Origin: Sphingobacterium sp. PCS056
Lineage (GTDB): Bacteria; Bacteroidota; Bacteroidia; Sphingobacteriales; Sphingobacteriaceae
NCBI RefSeq assembly: GCF_023273895.1
Contig: NZ_CP096883.1
Location: forward strand, 1,364,001-1,428,000
Length of the DNA stretch: 64,000 nt
Direction of reading: 5' to 3'
Shown here in pieces: positions 54,958-61,078 of this stretch. The position numbers and the translations under genes were made by a program. The stretch's first letter is position 1, and every line of letters starts with the position of its first letter. Below the pieces are notes generated by a model that worked only from the letters and a program-made list of their open reading frames with translations, made no database searches and had not been told where the DNA came from.

Positions 54958-55893
54958 TTATTCAGCAAATTTGTAATAATCAAAATCTTGAGGCACGAGC
55001 GCCGGTATTCTTAAACAGACTAATACCCCTTGCCAGTTAAAATCACCTTTTGTATTATAAATCTCATTTTTCTCGGCAGATATATAGCAGAAGGTATCTC
55101 CTGAATAGATAAAATACTTACCATTCATTCCTTCTGTCAACATACGTGTTGATGTACTTATTCCAAACCCTCTACTGATATCCTGTAATTTTGTAGATTT
55201 ACCCTGAAGTGCTGCTTTCATTGCTTCTAGGTGATTCGTTACATTATAAGCATTATCTTTAAAGTAAGTATAAGATTCTAATAACGTCCTTCCAATATCG
55301 CCTATGCAAATGTCAAGGTAGCCTAATGTAGGGTAAAATTGAGCAAATATATAACCATTATCGCGGTAAGCGTGATGAATAATATTTTCAATCGTCTCAT
55401 CAATAAGATAAAGCAGAGCTGAAAGGAGATTATAATTTGTGCCTACGTTAACAAATCCTCTTAATAAAGAATTTAGGTGACCAATAAAGATATCTCTTAT
55501 TCTTGATGTCTCATCATCACTACCTATTGGAAATGAAAGTAGAGGTATGTATGTCTTATTTTTATATTTTTCCAATAGTGATTGGACAGAATCGCTATTA
55601 GTTTTGTCACAATGAATGATATGAGGAAAAGAAATATTACTCATATACCCCGCAACACTTTGATTTTCTATTTCTGACTGTAAATTGATAGGAGCTCTTT
55701 TACCCTCGTATTGCTTAATGAGAAGTAAGAGACCTAATGTGAAAAAAGGTTTAGTGAATGAGGCTTTACTATAATCCAGTAATATTTCTATGTCTTTTTC
55801 TGTATTATCAATCTGCACTTGGAGCTCAAAAAGTTTACCCATTGAGTCTCCAAAATTATCATTTATATGTGTTGGCAATGATATTGTTTTCAT
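54958..55893 (-). CDS. GHKL-type ATP-binding protein, partner of the STAS-like gene
   Basis: A 311-residue cytoplasmic protein with no membrane segment. The C-terminal half has the motifs of a HATPase_c fold: N box ETIENIIHHA (166-175), G1 box DICIGDIG (194-201) and G2 box RGFGIS (241-246). There is no phospho-acceptor His domain, so it is not a classical sensor kinase. The N-terminal half is unfamiliar. It resembles SpoIIAB/RsbW-type serine kinases in layout but is much longer. The pairing with a STAS-like protein suggests partner-switch signalling or a defence module. Confidence 0.72.
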   Translation of the reverse strand: MKTISLPTHINDNFGDSMGKLFELQVQIDNTEKDIEILLDYSKASFTKPFFTLGLLLLIKQYEGKRAPINLQSEIENQSVAGYMSNISFPHIIHCDKTNSDSVQSLLEKYKNKTYIPLLSFPIGSDDETSRIRDIFIGHLNSLLRGFVNVGTNYNLLSALLYLIDETIENIIHHAYRDNGYIFAQFYPTLGYLDICIGDIGRTLLESYTYFKDNAYNVTNHLEAMKAALQGKSTKLQDISRGFGISTSTRMLTEGMNGKYFIYSGDTFCYISAEKNEIYNTKGDFNWQGVLVCLRIPALVPQDFDYYKFAE

Positions 55894-55965
55894 ACTGTAA
55901 AAGGGTAATTAGATATTATTAAATACTGATCTAGCTGCAGTTTTGGTTTATCGTAACTAAGATAC

Positions 55966-55973
55966 CAAAGATA
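55966..55973 (-). promoter_or_regulatory. Putative -7 box TATCTTTG of the ATPase gene
   Basis: The complement of CAAAGATA reads TATCTTTG, 73 bases before the ATG. The same box as for the STAS-like gene suggests shared control. Confidence 0.5.
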
Positions 55974-56035
55974 AGTATGATTTTAGTAATTAATAAATGA
56001 AAAGTATGTTCATTCTTCCTCGATCACATTATTAG

Positions 56036-56056
56036 AGTAAATAGTGAAAATTTACT
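56036..56056. repeat. Inverted repeat AGTAAAT / ATTTACT upstream of the ATPase gene
   Basis: A 7-bp stem with a 7-base loop, followed about 20 bases on by GGTAA-like half-sites (GGTAATATTTACC near 56074). Both lie in the gene-free gap 55894-56235 and may be operator sites. Confidence 0.35.
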
Positions 56057-56112
56057 TTCGTTTATCTAATACAGGTAATATTTACCCTTGTTTATATTTC
56101 AGTTAATTAGCT

Positions 56113-56120
56113 TATCTTTG
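56113..56120 (+). promoter_or_regulatory. Plus-strand TATCTTTG box with no obvious gene
   Basis: TATCTTTG with TTG at 56088-56090 (22-base spacing) points into DNA antisense to the broken gene copies. It may be chance or drive an antisense RNA. Confidence 0.3.
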
Positions 56121-56235
56121 TTTTAGCTTATTCCCGTTGGTCCCTGAATTCTTATTCAAACTAGAGGGTTTCGTTTTTTTAGCCTTGATCCTCATCTATT
56201 TTTCATAGATAAATTGAAGCTTTCTATCATAGACC

Positions 56236-56410
56236 TTATCCTTCACTTTCCTTTCCCTCAGCTGGTTTCGGTGATAGGCCAATAACTGGACGCTCACCAT
56301 TTCCGTAAAACTATTCGAATAGTATATGTGGCTCTATGTCGAAAGCTATTGCTAATGCGCAGACTTCATATGCATAAATGCGATTAAACTTATTTTTAAA
56401 TATTTCCTTC
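56236..56410 (-). pseudogene. Broken copy of the GDGERPVIG family (copy 2)
   Basis: The minus-strand frame reads KEIFKNKFNRIYAYEVCALA, then ALAIAFDIEPHILFE, an in-frame TAG, then FYGNGERPVIGLSPKPAEG and a stop at 56236. The alignment with the intact gene (LNELYADEVYGLAIAFNLL, then FEYFYGDGERPVIGL) is clear apart from the stop codon. Two-thirds of this copy lies inside the 120-bp direct repeat. Confidence 0.75.
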
Positions 56411-56436
56411 AGCTGGTTTCGTCAACTGGCCAATAA
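56317..56436. repeat. 120-bp direct repeat, left copy
   Basis: Identical base by base to 57320-57439, offset by 1003 bp. It contains the end of one family copy and the start of another. The two copies flank the ORF6N gene. Confidence 0.92.
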
Positions 56437-56455
56437 ATGGACGCCCATCGTTTTA
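56398..56455 (-). pseudogene. 3' remnant of the GDGERPVIG family (copy 3)
   Basis: Minus-strand frame DGRPFIGQLTKPAEGNI followed by a stop at 56398. It matches the tail of the gene at 57399-57635 (DGERPVIGQLTKPAEGNI), with one lost Glu codon and a stop just upstream. Confidence 0.7.
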
Positions 56456-56547
56456 AAAGTTAGAAGGTTATTTGGTGAGTAAGTTAGACTCTAATGTCCA
56501 CCAGACAATTCATGTTGTGATTAAAAATAAATTCTAACCATTATGAA

Positions 56548-57129
56548 CTATTCCTGTTTATCACCAACATCAAATCCTATCTTTTTTCTTTCTTTTGGGA
56601 TGGGTTCCTCTATCTTGTCTTGGAGACGGTCAATGTATTCGAATACAAGCTCCATATTTTTATCTTGACCGTCTTGTTTTCTAGAAATTTTTTCGACAGC
56701 ATTTTTTATTTCAGCGATTTCGAGACGGAGGTCTGTGTTATCCGTTAATAACTGACGCATGCGTGTAAATACACGCATTATCTGTATGTTTATCTTGATA
56801 GCAATGTCGCTTTTCAATACGGAAGATAGCATTGCGACTCCCTGTTCTGTGAACATCATTGGCAAATATCGACTACCACCTCTATTATCTGTTTTTGAGG
56901 TCACAATTTGTGACCTCAAAAGTTCAAATTCATTTTCTAATAACTCAAACATAAAATCATCAGGGAAACGGGTTATATTTCTTCGTACTGCTTGTTTTAA
57001 GACCTTAGTTTCAATTCCATATAATGCTGCGAGATCACTATCAAGCATTACTTTATGTCCACGGAATACATATATTTTATTCATGACCACCTCTTCGGGT
57101 AGTATTGATAGCGTTTCTTGTTTCGCCAT
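56548..57129 (-). CDS. ORF6N-domain protein
   Basis: A 193-residue protein. VMNKIYVFRGHKVMLDSDLAALYG, then VLKQAVRRNITRFPDDFMFEL and FTEQGVAMLSSVLKS are the ORF6N signatures (KilA-N/Bro-like, phage-derived DNA-binding family). The C-terminal third is a coiled coil (LEIAEIKNAVEKISRKQDG). Such genes are common in mobile islands. It lies exactly between the two 120-bp repeats and looks like cargo of a duplicated or transposed unit. Confidence 0.9.
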   Translation of the reverse strand: MAKQETLSILPEEVVMNKIYVFRGHKVMLDSDLAALYGIETKVLKQAVRRNITRFPDDFMFELLENEFELLRSQIVTSKTDNRGGSRYLPMMFTEQGVAMLSSVLKSDIAIKINIQIMRVFTRMRQLLTDNTDLRLEIAEIKNAVEKISRKQDGQDKNMELVFEYIDRLQDKIEEPIPKERKKIGFDVGDKQE

Positions 57130-57187
57130 AAGTGGTTAAATGTATTGGTGTTCAATGTCTAAGATAGTCAAAAAGTAATGATATATC

Positions 57188-57290
57188 TTAACCTTTAGAC
57201 TCATCTCCCGTATGTGGTTGAGCTAATCCTAGTATAGGCCGTTCACCATCGCCGTAAAATTGTCGTTGCGACAATCCAGGATGCCTATTG
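57188..57290 (-). pseudogene. 3' remnant of the GDGERPVIG family (copy 4)
   Basis: Minus-strand frame FYGDGERPILGLAQPHTGDES with a stop at 57188. The conserved FYGDGERP core is intact, but upstream (PGLSQRQ) the similarity is lost. Confidence 0.7.
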
Positions 57291-57316
57291 AAAGTAAATC
57301 AACTTATCATGAACGA

Positions 57317-57413
57317 TTAGAATAGTATATGTGGCTCTATGTCGAAAGCTATTGCTAATGCGCAGACTTCATATGCATAAATGCGATTAAACTTATTTTT
57401 AAATATTTCCTTC
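57317..57413 (-). pseudogene. Broken internal fragment of the GDGERPVIG family (copy 5)
   Basis: Minus-strand frame KEIFKNKFNRIYAYEVCALA, then IAFDIEPHILF and a stop at 57317. It is the duplicate of copy 2 inside the second 120-bp repeat, but ends one codon earlier and lacks the FYGDGERP tail. Confidence 0.72.
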
Positions 57414-57439
57414 AGCTGGTTTCGTCAACTGGCCAATAA
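57320..57439. repeat. 120-bp direct repeat, right copy
   Basis: Identical to 56317-56436. Upstream and downstream sequence diverges sharply at both ends, which fits homologous or slipped duplication about a 1003-bp unit carrying the ORF6N gene. Confidence 0.92.
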
Positions 57440-57635
57440 CTGGACGCTCACCATCGCCGTACAAGTATTCGAAAAGTTGGCTGGGTTTAATCACCATTAG
57501 TTTGGCAATATTATTTAGCTCTTCTGCGTAAGGTCGCTTTTTAGGATCAGTTAGAAGTTTATTAAGTCTCACGTTATCAATTCCTGTATTATGTTCAATA
57601 TAGTTTTGAGGTTTGAAATAATCAAAAAGTAACAT
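57399..57635 (-). CDS. Truncated member of the GDGERPVIG family (copy 6)
   Basis: A 78-residue open frame. IDNVRLNKLLTDPKKRPYAE, then LNNIAKLMVIKPSQLFEYL and YGDGERPVIGQ look like the second half of an XRE-type helix-turn-helix followed by the family tail. In the same frame, sense codons continue upstream of the ATG to about 57742 (LERFTITREDIFKNS) without any usable start, up to the stop of the lipoprotein gene. So this is a 5'-truncated gene, and the ATG at 57635 may be internal. Confidence 0.6.
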   Translation of the reverse strand: MLLFDYFKPQNYIEHNTGIDNVRLNKLLTDPKKRPYAEELNNIAKLMVIKPSQLFEYLYGDGERPVIGQLTKPAEGNI

Positions 57636-57745
57636 ACCAAGCGTTGATTTCCATTTATTGCTAAACTCTTTTTTATTTGAATTTTTAAAAATGTCCTCCC
57701 TCGTAATAGTGAAGCGTTCTAGATTTGAATCCTTATATATGCTAA

Positions 57746-58210
57746 TTAAAATTTAAGAATTGTTGGATCGATGAAAATTTTAGCATATGTATCTACAAGA
57801 CCTAGTTGATCATAAATTCTTAGATCTCCCGATTTAGTAATAATAAGCTTTTGGTCAGAAATATTCATGTCAATGTACTCTTTTCCATTGTAAACAATTT
57901 CACTATAAGGTACGCGCGATAAAGTATTTATTTCTAAGGATTCTTTATCTATGTCACATGGTCCATAATAAAACTTATTATCCTTTAGAACGATTTTCTG
58001 ACCTATTCTTTGATTGTATACTTTCGAATTGTGAGCATCCAGCCAAACACCTACGAGATGGCCCATTTTTTCATCCGATTCAGTATGTAAATTATTGCTT
58101 ACGTTCGAATTGGTAGTGGATGTTTTAGTTTGATTGATTTCGTTCGTACAACTTAGAAAGAAAAGATGTAGAATTATTATAGCGATTACAATTGGAGCTC
58201 TATTTTTCAT
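57746..58210 (-). CDS. Putative lipoprotein of unknown function
   Basis: A 154-residue protein with signal peptide and lipobox (LFFLSC, Cys21). A Ser/Thr/Asn-rich linker precedes a domain with HLVGVWLDAHNSKVYNQRI and a late VDTYAKIFIDP. No family is recognised. The 3' end abuts the truncated family copy 6, whose missing 5' end may have been replaced by this gene. Confidence 0.65.
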   Translation of the reverse strand: MKNRAPIVIAIIILHLFFLSCTNEINQTKTSTTNSNVSNNLHTESDEKMGHLVGVWLDAHNSKVYNQRIGQKIVLKDNKFYYGPCDIDKESLEINTLSRVPYSEIVYNGKEYIDMNISDQKLIITKSGDLRIYDQLGLVDTYAKIFIDPTILKF

Positions 58211-58291
58211 TTATTTGATTTCCTGTAAAAAAATATATTAGAATTAAGATTTTGAGAATTTTATGGCAAATTTTAGTAGCCGCTTCATTTT

Positions 58292-58825
58292 TTACCTTAA
58301 TTTCGGTGTCAAGCCAATAACTGGACGCTCGCCATCACCGTAGAAGTATTCGAAGAGTTGGCTAGGTAGAAGATTGAAAGCGATGGCTAATCCATAAACT
58401 TCGTCAGCATATAGCTCATTTAGTTTATTAAGTTTTAGCAAACGACTAAACCTAGTTTTATCTATATCAGCAGCGGTATAAAAATCCGACTGTGAATTTA
58501 AAAATGGATGGACAAGTGCTTTTAGTAAATTCTCTGATTCAATTACAAGATTCAATTTTTTAGCTTTTGATGACGCAAATACTTTTTTACAGAATATATT
58601 TAAGTCAAAATCATATTCTACAGAAAAATCATAAAAACGTTTCCCCATTAGAAATACTTTATCTGAAAACAACTTTTCAATATTGTCTATTTCTTTTGTG
58701 ATTTGTCTTTCAGCATGCTTTTTTTTACTGATGAAATCTATAAGTTCATTCTTGAATATAAGAATATACTGTTTTTTATATTCAGGAATTTCTCTTGATT
58801 TTAAAATCTGAGAATTTTGTTGCAT
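58292..58825 (-). CDS. Intact member of the GDGERPVIG family, HTH-like regulator of unknown function
   Basis: A 177-residue cytoplasmic protein starting at ATG 58825 (a longer frame from a TTG at 58858 is less likely). The N-terminal half is helical and basic. The C-terminal third, DIDKTRFSRLLKLNKLNELY, then ADEVYGLAIAFNLLPSQLFE and YFYGDGERPVIG, looks like the recognition half of an XRE helix-turn-helix ending in a very conserved tail. It is the only full-length copy among seven seen. A 16-base palindrome sits upstream. I do not know its function. Confidence 0.6.
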   Translation of the reverse strand: MQQNSQILKSREIPEYKKQYILIFKNELIDFISKKKHAERQITKEIDNIEKLFSDKVFLMGKRFYDFSVEYDFDLNIFCKKVFASSKAKKLNLVIESENLLKALVHPFLNSQSDFYTAADIDKTRFSRLLKLNKLNELYADEVYGLAIAFNLLPSQLFEYFYGDGERPVIGLTPKLR

Positions 58826-58856
58826 ATTTATTTTATTGTTCTTATATTTGTTAAAC

Positions 58857-58872
58857 AATCAGTTAGCTGATT
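58857..58872. promoter_or_regulatory. Operator-like palindrome
   Basis: AATCAG, TTAG, CTGATT: a 6-bp inverted repeat around a 4-base centre, 32 bases before the start of the HTH-like gene. A second inverted repeat (GTCTCGTTAA, 58876-58885, and TTAACGCGAGAC, 58904-58915) follows. Self-regulation is plausible. Confidence 0.4.
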
Positions 58873-58960
58873 GAAGTCTCGTTAACGAAACCAGCAAATT
58901 TTATTAACGCGAGACCTTTAGGAGCATATTGTCCCAATTTTGTATATTCGTACATTATTT

Positions 58961-59040
58961 GGGAGTAGCTCCTACTGGAAATCGTGTTAGGCCCTTGCTG
59001 GTGCCAGTTAGCGATGGAAGGTAGGAGCTATTCCCTTTTT
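58961..59040. ncRNA. Structured intergenic element ending in a T-run
   Basis: GGGAGTAGCTCCTAC (58961-58975) pairs with GTAGGAGCTATTCCC (59021-59035), one mismatch, and is followed by TTTTT. The interior contains a further ACTGG / CCAGT pair. It could be a terminator-ended small RNA or a long hairpin of another kind. No coding frame spans it. Confidence 0.45.
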
Positions 59041-59105
59041 ATATAAGCCCTTATTACCTTCCGCGCGAGACTTATTTTCATTGACCAATGTTTTATTACC
59101 CAATC

Positions 59106-59219
59106 ATGATGAAAAGAAAAGAGTCCAGAAATCCGATTTTACCTCTGCCGATCCAGGATCGGGCAGGGCAAAGCGCTATCAATGCACTGATAAAAAACAA
59201 GCTCCGCCAGCCGGAATAA
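59106..59219 (+). CDS. Small open frame of 37 residues, doubtful
   Basis: It starts at ATG ATG, reads MMKRKESRNPILPLPIQDRA, then GQSAINALIKNKLRQPE and a stop. The Arg/Lys/Leu/Pro content with a helical C-terminus is protein-like. In the overlapping frame a 64-residue TTG frame exists but looks less like protein. No family is known. Confidence 0.3.
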   Translation: MMKRKESRNPILPLPIQDRAGQSAINALIKNKLRQPE

Positions 59220-59264
59220 CTTGTATACCACTAAAACCAAAAGGATCCCATCTACCGATGAAAG

Positions 59265-59319
59265 GCGATCAATAGGAATGGCGAAGAGCCACCTTGATCG
59301 CTAAACCCCTTGTTGGTTT
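59265..59319. repeat. Nested hairpins in the intergenic stretch
   Basis: GCGATCAA / TTGATCGC (59265-59301) encloses TGGC / GCCA. Next to it AAACC / GGTTT (59303-59319) forms a second hairpin. With 58961-59040 and 58876-58915 it makes four hairpins in 450 bases. The rest of the gap to 59637 shows nothing further. Confidence 0.4.
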
Positions 59320-59637
59320 TACCGATTCATCTATGCAGTCTATCATGCTATAGCAATCAATTTTTGTTCTTTTATTCTTGACACACTAAAAGTAATGAAT
59401 TATTTACTGCAAAGCAACACTATAGCTGCTCGATGTATAGAAATTCTGTATAGAATGAATCGGTTTTTTAATCTAGTATAACACAAAATGCAATCGCGAA
59501 TAATAATGATAACCGTTGATGATGACCATTTAATTGCATTTTTCCACCTTATTTTTTAACTGTTGAGCTGTTGTAGCAGATCGTTGGATTGCTAGCGTCC
59601 ATCCCGCTAAACTAGACTTAACGTAATCTTTAAAAAT

Positions 59638-60339
59638 ATGCTAAAAAATAGCAAAGGGGAAAGGTATGCCCTGTCCCCAAAGGAAGAAATATGCTTGGAT
59701 GTAAGTCAAAAACGGGATTTAATGACCAAAAAGAAGCCTATGATAACAGACTTACAAGAATACATGCAGGCACATGCTCCTGTGGAATGGGAGGACAGCC
59801 TCCTGGATCCACTGGGCATCGCTGGCCATACTTATTCGGAAAAAAAGGAGCGCTATGATTCCCTGCTGATCCGTGCAACTGGTCAGGGGGACCCCTGGAC
59901 TGCTGTAGTGCGGCATGAACGCGCAGATATGCTCCGGATATCGCTGGTCAATATGACCCTCTGCCAATGTTACCTATTTGCGCTGGATCTACCGATGGAC
60001 TTTCCGCTCGATCATATCCTGGTACTGGGAGGACCGCGACATACCTATATCCCTGATGCCACAGGTGCCACAACGGATCTGTACAGCTATGAGCTGACGG
60101 TGCCCGCAAATACCGAACGGGAAGAATATAGGCAGCGGATATTGAATGAGCTGAATGCCCACTTTGAACTCGAAGTGCGCACGGAAATGCTTCATATCGT
60201 AAAGGGAAGCCGTCCGATAAGCCATCTGGAGCATGAGGAGGTCGAGATCCTATGGGATCAGCAACTGACCGTGATCATGAAAACAAAAAAAGGAGCGCGA
60301 GTAGGGAAGACCTATCCTATACTGGCGCAAAGCAATTAA
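59638..60339 (+). CDS. Hypothetical protein, G+C-richer than its surroundings
   Basis: A 233-residue frame (or about 205 from an internal ATG at 59722, MTKKKPMITD). The blocks LQEYMQAHAPVEWEDSLLDPLGIAGHT and LVLGGPRHTYIPDATGATTD are unfamiliar. G+C-rich codon choice (CTG, GGC, CGG) stands out from the neighbouring DNA and suggests a transferred segment. No domain is recognised. Confidence 0.55.
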   Translation: MLKNSKGERYALSPKEEICLDVSQKRDLMTKKKPMITDLQEYMQAHAPVEWEDSLLDPLGIAGHTYSEKKERYDSLLIRATGQGDPWTAVVRHERADMLRISLVNMTLCQCYLFALDLPMDFPLDHILVLGGPRHTYIPDATGATTDLYSYELTVPANTEREEYRQRILNELNAHFELEVRTEMLHIVKGSRPISHLEHEEVEILWDQQLTVIMKTKKGARVGKTYPILAQSN

Positions 60340-60375
60340 ATAGTCAAGTTTCAGTGTTTATAAATCCCCTTTCTA

Positions 60376-60416
60376 CCGAGGGCTAAAAAAGACCTTAGGA
60401 TCAGGTCTACCCTCGG
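60376..60416 (+). terminator. Double-stem hairpin before the thioredoxin gene
   Basis: CCGAGGG (60376-60382) and CCCTCGG (60410-60416) enclose a second stem, AGACCT / AGGTCT. No T-run follows, so an attenuator or leader structure is as likely as a terminator. Confidence 0.35.
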
Positions 60417-60439
60417 CATGAAAAGGGTATAGGCACATT

Positions 60440-61078
60440 ATGTCTAAAAATATGATAAAATTATTAAATATATATAGCACCAGTTTTTGGAAATTGATCC
60501 AGAAGCTATTCAAATCTAAGGGAGAAGGGCTTTTGTTGGTTGGGAAAATGATGATGGTGATTCTGTTGGTGGTAGGGAAAAGTGAGGGGAGGGCTCAGGA
60601 AGTTGAAGCATTGCGCGTAGGGGATTATGTGCCTAAAGATTTTTGGAACCAGAAAGTAAAGATTTATAATCAAGGCGATACTTCGGTTATTGAACTTTCG
60701 AAATACAGAGGTAAATCTTTATTGATCGATTTTTGGGCATCTTGGTGCGGCTACTGCGTTCAAGGATTTCCGAAGTTGGTGGAAATCCAAGAAGGTTATC
60801 GTAATCACCTGAATATTTTACTTGTTAATTCTAGCTATACTAAAGACACCTTTAATAAAATTCATACCATGAGGAATGCTATTCTCCGTGAAAATGATCT
60901 CACGACAGCTTTTATGGATGACTACTTTATTCAGCTATTTCCACATGGTCCGATTCCCCATTATGTATGGATTAATCCAAAAGGGAGAATTGCAGGTATA
61001 ACATTCCGTGAGTTTGTAAATGAACGTATGATGGAGGAGTTTATTAATAAAAATCTGAAAAATGAAAACATTAATTAA
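60440..61078 (+). CDS. TlpA-type thioredoxin-fold protein
   Basis: A 212-residue protein. An N-terminal hydrophobic stretch (LLLVGKMMMVILLVVG) anchors or secretes it. The thioredoxin motif WASWCGYC, then FPHGPIPHYVWINPKGRI place it in the TlpA/redoxin group. In Bacteroidota such genes are often attached to SusC/SusD pairs. It overlaps the next gene by 17 bases. The substrate is unknown. Confidence 0.85.
   Translation: MSKNMIKLLNIYSTSFWKLIQKLFKSKGEGLLLVGKMMMVILLVVGKSEGRAQEVEALRVGDYVPKDFWNQKVKIYNQGDTSVIELSKYRGKSLLIDFWASWCGYCVQGFPKLVEIQEGYRNHLNILLVNSSYTKDTFNKIHTMRNAILRENDLTTAFMDDYFIQLFPHGPIPHYVWINPKGRIAGITFREFVNERMMEEFINKNLKNENIN

Noticed and set aside
59081..59275. 64-residue frame starting at TTG
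   Set aside because: It starts at TTG and its Pro/Lys-rich end looks random; the overlapping ATG frame at 59106 reads more like protein, though that is doubtful too.
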